Origin: Sphingobacteriaceae bacterium
Lineage (GTDB): Bacteria > Bacteroidota > Bacteroidia > B-17B0 > Aurantibacillaceae
Assembly (NCBI GenBank): GCA_023251695.1
Contig: JAHEYE010000027.1
Coordinates: forward strand, 3,960 to 32,410
DNA: 28,451 nucleotides
Reading direction: 5' to 3'
The translations under genes were made by a program, and so were the position numbers. Shown one piece after another: positions 1 to 8,768 of this stretch. Numbering within the stretch: position 1 is the stretch's first letter; each line of letters begins with the position of its first letter. The notes under the pieces were generated by a model. That model ran no database searches. It was not told where the DNA came from and saw nothing but the letters and a program-made list of their open reading frames with translations.

Positions 1-91
1 AGCAACTAAACTCCATTTTTTGCGTGTTAACGCTCAAATGCGTAACTTGACATAGCAAAAAACTACCAGTAGCTGCAAAACGTTAACTAAA

Positions 92-487
92 ATGCAAACC
101 TATTTATTCATAAGCGCCCTACTCACTGTCGTTTTAGCGCTTGCGCATTCGGTACTTGGTGAGATAAAGATATTGGGGGAAATAAAAAACGAGACCCTGC
201 CGGAGATTAAAGGTATTCCTGCCTTATGGGATAGTAAAAACTTTTCTAAAAACACTATCCGTTTTGTATGGCATGTTACCTCCGTATTTGGTTTGTGCAT
301 CGCATTTATTTTACTGCACTTTTCAAATTCTACAAATATATCGCCTAGCGATAATTTAATCATCAAATTCATTTCAATAACGATGATAAGCGCGGGACTA
401 CTAACTCTAATCATAAGCAGAGGCGCTCACATGGGATGGATATTATTTTTGTTAATCGGGATATTCTGCGCATTGGCACTGATGTAA
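92..487 (+). CDS. Small integral membrane protein, function unknown
   Basis: A 131-residue protein that I do not recognise at family level. Hydrophobicity by eye suggests four membrane segments, at about residues 3-23, 57-77, 90-108 and 112-131. A polar loop at about 24-55 carries the sequence GIPALWDSKNF. The protein ends almost directly after the last membrane segment. There is no signal peptidase site, so it is most likely an inner-membrane protein. The reading frame opens at ATG 92. The 91 bases upstream hold no other gene and no clear TAnnTTTG promoter box. It is convergent with the glycosyltransferase that ends at 528. An antisense frame across it is considered a shadow. Confidence 0.7.
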   Translation: MQTYLFISALLTVVLALAHSVLGEIKILGEIKNETLPEIKGIPALWDSKNFSKNTIRFVWHVTSVFGLCIAFILLHFSNSTNISPSDNLIIKFISITMISAGLLTLIISRGAHMGWILFLLIGIFCALALM

Positions 488-527
488 TGCTCTTTAACTT
501 CTAAAATACCGGGATAAAACCGAATCA

Positions 528-1592
528 CTAATTTTTATACGTCTTTAGTAAATTATCGGAGTATTTTGTAAGGTTAAAGTTGTGGATCGATTGCCTTGCG
601 TTGATGGATAGTTTTAGGTAATTGTCCGTCGACATTTCATTTATTTCAATGATGCGCTTTCTAAAGTCCAATGGTGTATCGCATAGAAAACCATTGTGTC
701 CGTGTTTTACAAATACATTATTTTCAGGAAGGTCTGAACTAAGAACCGGAACACCATTGTTCATGTACTGTTTTGCCTTAAAACCTGATTTTGAACGCTG
801 CAATTCATTGTCTAGAAGTGTCGCAACACCAATATCAAATTTCGAAACTCTCTGCTGAATATCTTGTTCAATTGTCCACTCAATATCTTGTGGTATTTCC
901 AATATTACATTCTCAAAAGTTTTGAAATGGTTTATGAGAAAATTGTATTCTGATTTTTGTGCTACCCCAATAAGTATGAGTTTTATTTTAAATGGCAAAT
1001 CTTTTAAAGCTGGGAAAAAATACTTAAGTAAACTTTCCTTGTGTCCGCCACCAAAATCCCCTATCCAACCAACTGTTAAAAGAGCGTTTTTATTTTTCTT
1101 TATAATATTCAAGTCAGGTGTCGGTGAAGTATTTATGACTATGTTTTTATTGTATTCTGAAAGACGTCGGGCCAATTCATTACTCCCTACTTGAAGTGTA
1201 GAACAGTTTTTAATGAAATAAAAAATTGATTTCGGTGGATTCTCTAAATAGTCAGCATCATCAAGATCATAAACCGTGTTTGTTTTGCGAAACCTTACAA
1301 GTAATTTTAAGGCCCTGCCATAGATTCGGTTTGTGTTTAGACGTTGTATAACAATAAGAGAATTAGTTTTCCGGAAAAACAAGGCTGAAAAATAAGCCCT
1401 GATGAATTTTAAAATTCTCACAGGTCTGTAACCCGGAACGATGAAATAAGAATTTATTCCATAATTGTCTTTTAAAAACTCTAATGGGTACTGTGCTCTG
1501 TAACGGACACTAGCCGATTGAGAACTATAAAAAGCAAACCAGTAAATAAATTGAGGTCTTCCACTAGGTTGGCTGTTTGGTTCCGTTGTCAT
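528..1592 (-). CDS. Glycosyltransferase, GT4-like (GT-B fold)
   Basis: A 354-residue cytoplasmic glycosyltransferase expected to transfer a sugar from a nucleotide donor during cell-surface polysaccharide or glycoprotein synthesis. The N-terminal half contains SVRYRAQYPLEFL (about 28-40) and TVYDLDDADYL (about 107-117), typical of GT-B enzymes acting on surface glycans. The C-terminal half has LLTVGWIGDFGGGHKESLL (about 171-189), the usual start of the donor-binding domain. It then has KSGFKAKQYMNNGVPVLSSD and NGFLCDTPLDF, matching the GT4 donor-binding region, although the canonical E-x7-E spacing is not clear. No signal peptide or membrane anchor is visible. It lies 51 bases downstream of the T9SS gene at 1644-5045 on the same strand. 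No other glycan gene is nearby, so the substrate is unknown. Confidence 0.8.
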   Translation of the reverse strand: MTTEPNSQPSGRPQFIYWFAFYSSQSASVRYRAQYPLEFLKDNYGINSYFIVPGYRPVRILKFIRAYFSALFFRKTNSLIVIQRLNTNRIYGRALKLLVRFRKTNTVYDLDDADYLENPPKSIFYFIKNCSTLQVGSNELARRLSEYNKNIVINTSPTPDLNIIKKNKNALLTVGWIGDFGGGHKESLLKYFFPALKDLPFKIKLILIGVAQKSEYNFLINHFKTFENVILEIPQDIEWTIEQDIQQRVSKFDIGVATLLDNELQRSKSGFKAKQYMNNGVPVLSSDLPENNVFVKHGHNGFLCDTPLDFRKRIIEINEMSTDNYLKLSINARQSIHNFNLTKYSDNLLKTYKN

Positions 1593-1643
1593 TTTTTTAA
1601 AAGTGCATCATAGTATTTATGGTTGAACGGCTTCTGCTTTTTA

Positions 1644-4600
1644 TTACTGACTAATTACAAAGTAAAAATGTTTCGAGGCGTACTCTCCTGTCACCCTTAA
1701 TACATACGTTCCATTTTGTAACGAGCTAACATTTACAGGCAGAGTAATTATATCGGTATTCAGAAAATTTTGCTGGAAATGCTTTTGCGGCTGCGCATCC
1801 CAAATCTGCACGCTCGCATTTTGTCTTTTATAGAACTCAATCTGCAAAGTGAACTGTCCGTTGTTTGGATTAGGATATAGATTTAATGTTTTGATGCCGT
1901 TGTTATTCGATAAGGTTGCGTAAGCCGAATCCCAAGGCATTATTTTAATAATTTTTGTTGTACTGGTTATACACGTACCATAAAACGCCTGTTCGGTAAT
2001 AGGAAAACTTCCGGTATCGGCAAAAACTACAACGGGACTAAACATATCGCCGCCTATTATTGAAGCGATGGATGGAAGAACCCATTTTACTGAATCTGCT
2101 TTGGGGATGGTAAGATCAATGAATACCACCGTATCACCTTTAAAATTTTGTGTGGAAGCGATGAATACCGGCGAATTTAAACTGCTGTTCTGACTAATTG
2201 TCGCCGTTGTATTTAATATGCAACCAATAGAATCCTTAATACTTACACTATAGGTTGCAAATGGTAAATTAGAATAGGTAATCTGTGCAGTAAACGGACT
2301 CCCATTTACAGAATATTTATAAGGAGAAATCCCACCCTTAACATAGATAGTTAAACTGCCGTTGTTTCCTGTACAACCTTTGGCTGTAACGATTGAATCC
2401 TGCATATCGGCCGGAATATTTACAACAACCGTATCTTTACCTGTACAACCTGCGGTTCCGTTAGCCGTAACAATGTAAGTTGTAGTAAGTGCAGGATTAA
2501 CAGAAATACTTTGTCCGTTAGCTCCGGTACTCCATGAATAAGTTATACTGCTAACCGTACCCAACACTACGGCGCTTAAATTTGCTAATGAACTTTTACA
2601 AATAGTTGTGTCATTACCAGCATCAACTACTAAAGTATTACTATACCCAACATTTACCGAATCTTTTTTACTGCAGCCGTTATCACTTCTGACAACAGTA
2701 AAATAATAAATTCCCTGAACTCCTGTAACAGCAGGATTAGCCGAAGAAAAACTCGAAGGACCTGTCCAAACTGCAGTTGCAGGTGTCGGTGAGAAAGCCG
2801 CATTTAATGTGGCAGTTGAACTGCTGCAATTGATATTAGGGTTTGGTGTCAGAATAGAAATATTTGGTTTTGTAATATTTTGATCTACAAAAACAATTTT
2901 AGAAGAATCCACACAAAAATTATCCGGACGCGTTACAATTGGCATTTGATTTCCGCCACCGTAAACCGTAATAGGATTTGACGTAATTGTTTTAGTAGAC
3001 ATATCTTTCCATACTACAGTACAATTGGTAGGTGTACATGCAACAGATAAAGTTACGCTTGTTTTAAAGCAAGTAATAGTATCTACAGATAGAGATGACA
3101 AACTAAACGTATGAGTTGTGAGTGTTAATGTAGGTGGCGCCGCCGAACTGCTGACTGTAATTATAGATGAAATATTTTTACAGCCATTATAAGTATTTCT
3201 TACTTCCAAAAAATAATTTCCCAAACTCACTGATGCAGGATTGGATGTATAAGTTGTATTGGCCACATTCTTCCACCACAATGTTGTTGGCGTGGTTGTG
3301 CTTGTCCCATTCAAAACAATTAAACTGTTTGTTCCGCAGCCGACTAAATATGGTCCGGATGGAAGCGTTACGTTTGGTTTTATAGTATCGATACGAACCA
3401 AAACAGAAGCCGTGCTGGTACAGCCTGTAGCTAAAGTTGTAACAGTTAAAGTATAAACTCCTGAATTATAATATCCGGTTGAATCATTTTGTTGAATGCT
3501 TGAATAAGCTGAAGGACCACTCCATGCATATCCAACCCCGGGAGTTGTTGAATTACCAAGCAAAGGAACTTTAGGTTTGAAACAATTCAGAGTATCATCA
3601 ACTAAACTTGCACTTATGTTTGGCCGCGGATAAATAGTAATATTAAGAGATAAAGTATCACTCACCGAACCGCAAGATGAAAGCGCACACACTTTCAATT
3701 TTCCTGAAGTTGCTCCTGTTCCAAAATTTATACTTATAATATTGCTTGTGCCGGTTATGGTTGCACCGCTACCCGTATAAGTCCAGTTATATGAATTCGC
3801 ATAAGTAAATGGTGTGATGCTAAAGCTCAGATTATTGTTTGGTGCGCAAAAAGCAGTAGTGGGTGTTGAAATAACTGAAGTCGTTTTTACCGGTGGTAAA
3901 CAAAATGCATCCAGATAATAGCCATTGAAACTCCTGTTAGAACCAAATAATCTGTTCCGTGATCGCTCAAGCATGAAATTACCAAAGCCGGCCGCATAAA
4001 AATACGGCATGCTCCAATTCATAATTGTATTTGAATTCATCTTGACAGCTTTTATCACATAATCTGCCCAGGGATTAACGGTATTACCATTAATTGCAGT
4101 GAATTTTCCCATGGCTAATAAATAGTTATCGTAAGGTTCTATTTTTTCGACAACATCGTCGAATGATGGTGTTCCGCTTTGCAAATTTCCAGCCAGATCC
4201 AATAAGGCATAATGATTACGGGTCTGCCCTTTTACACTGGTAAAATCACCGCTTATATGAATTCTGTTATTGTAGAATTTCATATCCCTTACTGTATCAT
4301 TAACAGCAAAACCCAAAGGAATGACTTGTCCGTTAATCAAATTAATACAGGCAATATTTTCATCAACCAGAGTTGAACTGCCATCATAAACACTAAAACC
4401 TCCGGCTAAATATAATTTGTTGCCAACCACTTTGGCGGAGATTACATCTCCGTAAAAATAACCATTGATAAACGAAGAGCAGTCTACTGTAGAGAAAGGA
4501 ATTTGAGCACCTGTATTCCTGTTTCTTATTTCAACCAACTGACAACCTACAGCCACTGCATTGTCTTCCGTTATCATGAAAATCGAATCATTACGGATAG

Positions 4601-5045
4601 CTGATGCAACAATTGTCTGGCCGGCTGCGGCTATTGCAGAATGTGTCCAGACACTTGAATAAGCAGGAACATTGAAAGCCTGAAACGTTTCGCTGTCGTT
4701 GGTATAAAGCGAATTGTTTGAATAATGCATTTTTCTGGAAACAGATTCTACCCAGAATGGATTGTATTGAAAATAAGTCGGACCAATAATATTAGTGAGA
4801 ACATTAGCATAAGTTAAGCCACCATAAACATTACCCGGGCCAGTTCCGCAAATACATGATGACTGAATATACAGTCGGTTATTCACAGAATCTTCAACAA
4901 CAGCATTAATGTGGGTATTACCGGGAACGCTTGCACCTGTTGGTGTAAAATTTATTGGTGCAATTATTTGGGATTGTAAACTAAAACAAAAGGCAAGTAA
5001 TGCAAAAAGTAGATTATATTTTCCTGAATACCTCATCTGTTTCAA
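1644..5045 (-). CDS. Large secreted T9SS type A cargo protein: propeller-like N-terminus, Ig/PKD-like repeats
   Basis: A 1133-residue exported protein. A signal peptide occupies about residues 1-26; translation may begin at the second methionine, residue 4. Residues about 27-385 resemble a WD/Kelch-like propeller with repeated phrases about recorded values ('NKLYLAGGFSVYDGSS', 'DNYLLAMGKFTAINGNT'), like the DUF5122-type delta-60 repeats of Bacteroidota surface proteins. Residues about 390-960 are a string of Ig/PKD-like units rich in Thr, Ser and paired Cys, including 'YSWSTGANGQSISVNP' and a SprB-like unit ('GGISPYKYSVNG'). The last 80 residues form a type A sorting domain: LNLYPNPNNGQFTL, then IWDAQP, then LQNGTYVLRVTG. 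Secretion by T9SS and surface attachment follow from family knowledge. The ligand is unknown; adhesion is plausible. Confidence 0.88.
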   Translation of the reverse strand: MKQMRYSGKYNLLFALLAFCFSLQSQIIAPINFTPTGASVPGNTHINAVVEDSVNNRLYIQSSCICGTGPGNVYGGLTYANVLTNIIGPTYFQYNPFWVESVSRKMHYSNNSLYTNDSETFQAFNVPAYSSVWTHSAIAAAGQTIVASAIRNDSIFMITEDNAVAVGCQLVEIRNRNTGAQIPFSTVDCSSFINGYFYGDVISAKVVGNKLYLAGGFSVYDGSSTLVDENIACINLINGQVIPLGFAVNDTVRDMKFYNNRIHISGDFTSVKGQTRNHYALLDLAGNLQSGTPSFDDVVEKIEPYDNYLLAMGKFTAINGNTVNPWADYVIKAVKMNSNTIMNWSMPYFYAAGFGNFMLERSRNRLFGSNRSFNGYYLDAFCLPPVKTTSVISTPTTAFCAPNNNLSFSITPFTYANSYNWTYTGSGATITGTSNIISINFGTGATSGKLKVCALSSCGSVSDTLSLNITIYPRPNISASLVDDTLNCFKPKVPLLGNSTTPGVGYAWSGPSAYSSIQQNDSTGYYNSGVYTLTVTTLATGCTSTASVLVRIDTIKPNVTLPSGPYLVGCGTNSLIVLNGTSTTTPTTLWWKNVANTTYTSNPASVSLGNYFLEVRNTYNGCKNISSIITVSSSAAPPTLTLTTHTFSLSSLSVDTITCFKTSVTLSVACTPTNCTVVWKDMSTKTITSNPITVYGGGNQMPIVTRPDNFCVDSSKIVFVDQNITKPNISILTPNPNINCSSSTATLNAAFSPTPATAVWTGPSSFSSANPAVTGVQGIYYFTVVRSDNGCSKKDSVNVGYSNTLVVDAGNDTTICKSSLANLSAVVLGTVSSITYSWSTGANGQSISVNPALTTTYIVTANGTAGCTGKDTVVVNIPADMQDSIVTAKGCTGNNGSLTIYVKGGISPYKYSVNGSPFTAQITYSNLPFATYSVSIKDSIGCILNTTATISQNSSLNSPVFIASTQNFKGDTVVFIDLTIPKADSVKWVLPSIASIIGGDMFSPVVVFADTGSFPITEQAFYGTCITSTTKIIKIMPWDSAYATLSNNNGIKTLNLYPNPNNGQFTLQIEFYKRQNASVQIWDAQPQKHFQQNFLNTDIITLPVNVSSLQNGTYVLRVTGEYASKHFYFVISQ

Positions 5046-5106
5046 AGGGTACGCAAGATAATAAATGGTAATTAAATTAAGAAAGAAATTACTGAAGAAT
5101 TAGAAA

Positions 5107-5940
5107 TTAATACTGCTCCTTCTTATTAGGAAAGTCTCTGCTCTTTACGTCTTTTATGTATTTTTTAAAAGCGCCTGACATGCTATCGTAAAGATTTAAA
5201 TAACGGCGTAAAAAACGAGGCGAGAACTCTTTGGTCATCCCCAACATATCATGCGTCACTAAAACTTGTCCGTCGCAACCACCGCCGGCACCGATGCCAA
5301 TTACAGGTATGGTTAATTGTTTAGCTACTTTTTCGGCCAAAGCAGCAGGAATTTTTTCCAATACAATAGCAAAACAACCGGAGTCCTGTAATAATTTTGC
5401 ATCGGCCATTAATAGTTTTGCTTCTTCGGCTTCCTGTGCACGCACCGTATAAGTTCCGAATTTATAAATGCTTTGCGGTGTTAGCCCAAGATGGCCCATT
5501 ACCGGAATACCGGCACTTAAAATACGTTCGACCGATTCTTTTATTTCGCGGCCGCCTTCCAGCTTTACAGCATGCGCCCCACTCTCTTTCATTATTTTGA
5601 TTGCTGTATTCAATGCTTCTTTCGAATTACCCTGATAACTACCGAAAGGTAAATCCACCACTACTAAAGCCCTGTCAATGGCGCGGATAACAGAACTCGC
5701 ATGGTATATCATCTGATCTAATGTGATGGGCAAGGTAGTTTCATGTCCGGCCATTACATTGCTTGCGCTGTCTCCGACTAGAATCACATCAATACCCGAA
5801 TGATCGATGATTTTTGCCATGGTGTAATCGTAAGCTGTAAGCATCGCAATTTTCTCACCGCTGCGTTTCATTTCCTGAAGCACATGTGTTGTTACTTTCT
5901 TTACTTCCTTGTGGCTGGTATTTCCTTTTTTACTGGGCAT
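5107..5940 (-). CDS. panB: 3-methyl-2-oxobutanoate hydroxymethyltransferase (PanB)
   Basis: PanB moves a hydroxymethyl group from 5,10-methylene-tetrahydrofolate to 2-oxoisovalerate to make ketopantoate, the first committed step of pantothenate and CoA synthesis. The 277-residue length is close to the usual 264-280. Metal and substrate residues are in place: Asp57 in VGDSAS, Asp96 in VVDLPFGSY, Lys126 in VKLEGG, His150 in GHLGLTPQS and the catalytic Glu195 in IVLEKIPAAL. GIGAGGGCDGQVLV follows. A lysine-rich N-terminal extension of about 20 residues (MPSKKGNTSHKEVKK) precedes the barrel and is common in Bacteroidota. panC and panD are not in the window. A palindromic repeat and the terminator of the upstream gene lie just before it, so it is probably transcribed alone. 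Confidence 0.97.
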   Translation of the reverse strand: MPSKKGNTSHKEVKKVTTHVLQEMKRSGEKIAMLTAYDYTMAKIIDHSGIDVILVGDSASNVMAGHETTLPITLDQMIYHASSVIRAIDRALVVVDLPFGSYQGNSKEALNTAIKIMKESGAHAVKLEGGREIKESVERILSAGIPVMGHLGLTPQSIYKFGTYTVRAQEAEEAKLLMADAKLLQDSGCFAIVLEKIPAALAEKVAKQLTIPVIGIGAGGGCDGQVLVTHDMLGMTKEFSPRFLRRYLNLYDSMSGAFKKYIKDVKSRDFPNKKEQY

Positions 5941-5960
5941 AAATGTCTTTTAATTTTCTG

Positions 5961-5992
5961 TTGTCGTTTCTCGACTCCGCTCGAAATGACAA
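5961..5992. repeat. Short imperfect palindrome, REP-like intergenic element
   Basis: The left arm TTGTCGTTTCTCGA pairs with the right arm TCGAAATGACAA around the loop CTCCGC, with one bulge and one G-T wobble. It lies between panB and the minus-strand terminator of the next gene. The core CTCCGCTCGAAATGACA resembles intergenic palindromes I recall as recurring in Bacteroidota genomes, but only one copy occurs here, so repeat status is recalled rather than shown. In RNA it would form a hairpin in the panB leader. Confidence 0.55.
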
Positions 5993-6000
5993 GGTTGGAA

Positions 6001-6031
6001 AAACAAAACCCCTTCCATATAACGGAAGGGG
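6001..6031 (-). terminator. Rho-independent terminator of the gene ending at 6056
   Basis: On the minus strand a perfect 8-bp stem CCCCTTCC / GGAAGGGG (6009-6016 with 6024-6031, 7-base loop) is followed by TTTTGTTTTT. It lies 25 bases past the stop codon at 6056 and ends the sucC / lipoprotein / secreted-protein transcript before panB. Confidence 0.85.
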
Positions 6032-6055
6032 CTTGAATTAGTTTTTTGCTATCGA

Positions 6056-6541
6056 TTAATATTGTGAGAAACCTTGTTTATCGGTTACCTTGTGTTCGAT
6101 TAATAATCCAACGCAAGCAGCATCTTGAGCTTTGTGTTTGTCCTGCTCAGTTGCTCCTGTAGGTACAACTACTTCAATAATTAACTGACGTGTTGATACA
6201 CTCTGGAATTCGAACATTTGAGTGTCTTCAGCAGTTGTATTATCAAATAATAATTCGTTGGTACGGCCATCGAATATTTTGTAATTTACTTTATCACCCA
6301 ATACAGTTTCGCAACAAACGGTAATGCGGTAGTCCATGCCTTTGTAAATTACGCAACGTAACTTCGATACCATTCCCTGATTAAACAATCCGCTTTTACT
6401 TTGGGCGTTGTACATCCATTTTTCACCTTTTTGTGTTTCAAGGATGCAATATTTTTTATGGAACTGTCCGCACACACTCGCCTGAGAGAACGCAACAGTA
6501 CTTAAAAATCCGGCTAGAATTATAGTTAATATCTTTTTCAT
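6056..6541 (-). CDS. Secreted protein of unknown function
   Basis: An exported protein of 161 residues (165 if started at 6553). I prefer ATG 6541-6539 because it gives a clean signal peptide, MKKILTIILAGFLSTVAFSQ, with cleavage near the FSQ-A site. The in-frame ATG at 6553-6551 overlaps the upstream stop codon (TAATG), which suggests translational coupling, and may be used instead. The mature part has a Cys-rich start (CGQFHKKYCILETQKGEKWMYN), a CVIYKGMDYRITVCCETVLG segment and a beta-rich C-terminus. No catalytic motif is recognised. It is the last gene of a minus-strand run with sucC and the lipoprotein, followed by a strong terminator. The exported lipoprotein next to it is the most likely functional partner. 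Confidence 0.78.
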   Translation of the reverse strand: MKKILTIILAGFLSTVAFSQASVCGQFHKKYCILETQKGEKWMYNAQSKSGLFNQGMVSKLRCVIYKGMDYRITVCCETVLGDKVNYKIFDGRTNELLFDNTTAEDTQMFEFQSVSTRQLIIEVVVPTGATEQDKHKAQDAACVGLLIEHKVTDKQGFSQY

Positions 6542-6552
6542 ATGCGTCGTCA

Positions 6553-7452
6553 TTATTTAGTTAAGGTATAAGAGTTACGGATGGTTTTGATTTTGTCAGT
6601 AATCGCTTTATACAATGCCTCACTCACCACCAATTGTTTTCCGCCACCTAACATTTTTTTACCTTTGTCGTCCTTAGTATTTGTTGTCACATCTTTTTGT
6701 TCGATTTTATTGAACTCAGCCAATAAACCTTCGAAGTCGGCTTTTACCCCGGCTACATTTGCATCAGCTTCGTGTTTCTTTAAAAATTCAATTAAGTTTT
6801 CTAAAGTATATTTTTGGTCGGCCAAACGCTCGATGATTGGGCTGTTTGCTTCGTATTTTGCAAGGTTAGTTGCAATAAACAAACTCTCAATCCATCCACC
6901 GGCAACAACCAAGGCAAGTGTTGTACCTTGCTGACCGTTCTCCAATGTTTCGAATGAAGAGAAATAAACATCATCTGTAATTACGGCTAATGAATCTGAA
7001 TTACCAACATTACCCTCGAGACGTTTCATAATCTCAGGTTTAATAGTAGAAGAAACCCCGATCTGGTCACCCAATTGTTTTACAGATTTAAAATATTTCA
7101 ATGCCTCAGCACCGATATCGAAAATACTGCAGTAGCTTAAATCGCAACTGTAGATACCGAAATTGAGTGCTTTGCCTTTTGCATCAGTATAATTTTTCTG
7201 ATTTTCAGGCGGATTCAGAAAAGTGGTATTCTTGTTGTTCTTCCCGCCAACCATTTTAATAAAGGTTAGCATTTCGCCCGGAGAAGGAACCTGGAAAAAG
7301 GTTTCCGAAACAGGGTTGTTGGAATCAACATTTTCTGTTTTTGTGGAATCAACACCATTGTCGATTTCATCTTTATTATCATCGCCACCGCAAGATGATA
7401 ATACTAAACCGGTTGCAATCGGTAGAATAAGATATTTCAAGTTTTTCATCAT
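6553..7452 (-). CDS. Lipoprotein of unknown function
   Basis: A 299-residue lipoprotein. The signal peptide ends in the lipobox LSSC with acylated Cys21. The next residues, GGDDNKDE, are acidic, like the export signal that sends Bacteroidota lipoproteins to the cell surface, so exposure outside the outer membrane is plausible. The mature region has an acidic linker (about 22-50), then a largely alpha-helical domain with GIYSCDLSYCSIFDIGAEALKYF and ALVVAGGWIESLFIATNLAKYE. Similar proteins are common in the phylum, but I know no function. It starts 17 bases after the sucC stop and overlaps the next gene by one base (TAATG). It may be read from sucC or from its own box at 7455-7462. Confidence 0.82.
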   Translation of the reverse strand: MMKNLKYLILPIATGLVLSSCGGDDNKDEIDNGVDSTKTENVDSNNPVSETFFQVPSPGEMLTFIKMVGGKNNKNTTFLNPPENQKNYTDAKGKALNFGIYSCDLSYCSIFDIGAEALKYFKSVKQLGDQIGVSSTIKPEIMKRLEGNVGNSDSLAVITDDVYFSSFETLENGQQGTTLALVVAGGWIESLFIATNLAKYEANSPIIERLADQKYTLENLIEFLKKHEADANVAGVKADFEGLLAEFNKIEQKDVTTNTKDDKGKKMLGGGKQLVVSEALYKAITDKIKTIRNSYTLTK

Positions 7453-7454
7453 TT

Positions 7455-7462
7455 CAAATTTA
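7455..7462 (-). promoter_or_regulatory. Possible -7 box (TAAATTTG)
   Basis: The minus strand reads TAAATTTG, an exact TAnnTTTG match, two bases before the lipoprotein ATG. No TTG is present about 19 bases upstream. If used, the message would be nearly leaderless. The AT-rich context makes a chance match quite possible. Confidence 0.3.
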
Positions 7463-7469
7463 CTAAAAT

Positions 7470-8666
7470 TTAATTACCTTTTATTAATTTATTAACTAAT
7501 TCTGCCGCCTCGTGTAACTGAATGGCAGAGAACACTTTTAAGCCGGATTCGTCAATGATCTTTTTGGCCGCTTCGGCGTTTGTACCCTGTAAACGAACTA
7601 TAATCGGCACATCAATGGTACCCATGTTTTTATAGGCATCCACAATACCCTGTGCTACCCTGTCGCAACGTACAATACCACCAAAAATATTGACTAAAAT
7701 GGCTTTTACATTCTTATCACGTAAGATAATACGGAAGGCTTTTTCAACCCTTTCTGCATTGGCCGTACCACCCACATCAAGGAAATTGGCCGGCTCACCA
7801 CCTGATAGTTTAATGATATCCATGGTAGCCATTGCTAAACCGGCACCATTTACCATACAACCTACATTACCATCTAATTTTACGTAATTTAATTCCGCTT
7901 CGCGGGCTTCCACTTCCGTTGGATCTTCCTCTGTAAGGTCACGCAGTTTTTCGTAATCAGGGTGACGCATCAAACCATTATCATCAAAACTTACCTTCGA
8001 GTCAACCGCAATAATTTTATCATCAGAGGTCTTTAAAACAGGATTGATCTCAAATAAAGAAGCGTCGATACTGATGTAAGCTTTGTATAAAGCGTTCACA
8101 AATTTCACCATTTCCTTAAAGGCATTACCGCTTAAACCTAAATTAAAAGCAATCTTTCTCGCCTGAAAACCCTGTAGGCCCACGCGCGGATCAATTTCTT
8201 CCTTCCATATTTTATCAGGGGTATGTTCAGCAACTTCTTCAATATTCATACCTCCTTCAGTACTGTAAATAATAGTATTTCTTGATTTAGCGCGGTCAAG
8301 CAAAACACTCATATAAAACTCTTTTGTAGGGTTTGCTCCTGGGTAATAAACATCCTGGGCAATAAGTACCTTATTTACTTTTTTACCCTCTTTTTTTGTT
8401 TGGGGTGTTATTAGTTGCATACCAATAATCGCGGTTGCTTTTTCTTTTACCTCATCAAGGCTTTTGGCTAGTTTTACCCCACCACCTTTACCACGTCCGC
8501 CTGCATGAATCTGGGCTTTTACAACTACCCAATCGCTATTATATTTGGCTTTTAGTTCTTTGGCTGCGGCTACAGCCTGCTCGGGGGTATCGGCAACAAT
8601 ACCTTCCTGTATCGCCACCCCAAAGCCTTTTAAAATTTCTTTTCCCTGATACTCGTGTATGTTCAT
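7470..8666 (-). CDS. sucC: Succinate-CoA ligase (ADP-forming), beta subunit
   Basis: SucC carries the ATP-grasp and succinate-binding part of succinyl-CoA synthetase, which converts succinyl-CoA to succinate with nucleotide phosphorylation in the TCA cycle. The protein has 398 residues (usual about 388-400). It starts MNIHEYQGKEILK, as family members do. The ATP-grasp elements VVVKAQIHAGGRGKGGGVKL (about 47-66) and the Mg-site region FEINPV are followed by NGAGLAMATMDIIKLSGGEPANFLDVGG and VNIFGGIVRCDRVAQG of the ligase domain. The alpha subunit gene sucD is not adjacent; separated sucC and sucD are common in Bacteroidota. It heads a minus-strand run with two exported proteins that have no known metabolic link. 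Confidence 0.97.
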   Translation of the reverse strand: MNIHEYQGKEILKGFGVAIQEGIVADTPEQAVAAAKELKAKYNSDWVVVKAQIHAGGRGKGGGVKLAKSLDEVKEKATAIIGMQLITPQTKKEGKKVNKVLIAQDVYYPGANPTKEFYMSVLLDRAKSRNTIIYSTEGGMNIEEVAEHTPDKIWKEEIDPRVGLQGFQARKIAFNLGLSGNAFKEMVKFVNALYKAYISIDASLFEINPVLKTSDDKIIAVDSKVSFDDNGLMRHPDYEKLRDLTEEDPTEVEAREAELNYVKLDGNVGCMVNGAGLAMATMDIIKLSGGEPANFLDVGGTANAERVEKAFRIILRDKNVKAILVNIFGGIVRCDRVAQGIVDAYKNMGTIDVPIIVRLQGTNAEAAKKIIDESGLKVFSAIQLHEAAELVNKLIKGN

Positions 8667-8687
8667 ATAGAGCTATTATTTAAGGGG

Positions 8688-8717
8688 TAAAAATAGGACT
8701 TTTATGTATAAACCAAA
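8688..8717 (-). promoter_or_regulatory. Probable sucC promoter
   Basis: On the minus strand TTTG (8714-8717) is followed after 18 bases by TATTTTTA (8688-8695), one base from the TAnnTTTG -7 consensus and close to the usual 19-base spacing. The predicted start lies about 15 bases before the sucC ATG. A 10-A/5-T tract at 8742-8756, also just past the stop of the YfiR-domain gene, may act as an UP-like or bent element. Confidence 0.5.
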
Positions 8718-8768
8718 CATTTTTACAGCCTTTTTTGAGCTAAAAAAAAAATTTTTATTCACAGTCTT

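Noticed and set aside
100..414. 104-residue antisense frame opposite the first membrane protein
   Set aside because: Overlaps fully with a frame having four coherent membrane segments; the antisense product shows no motif.
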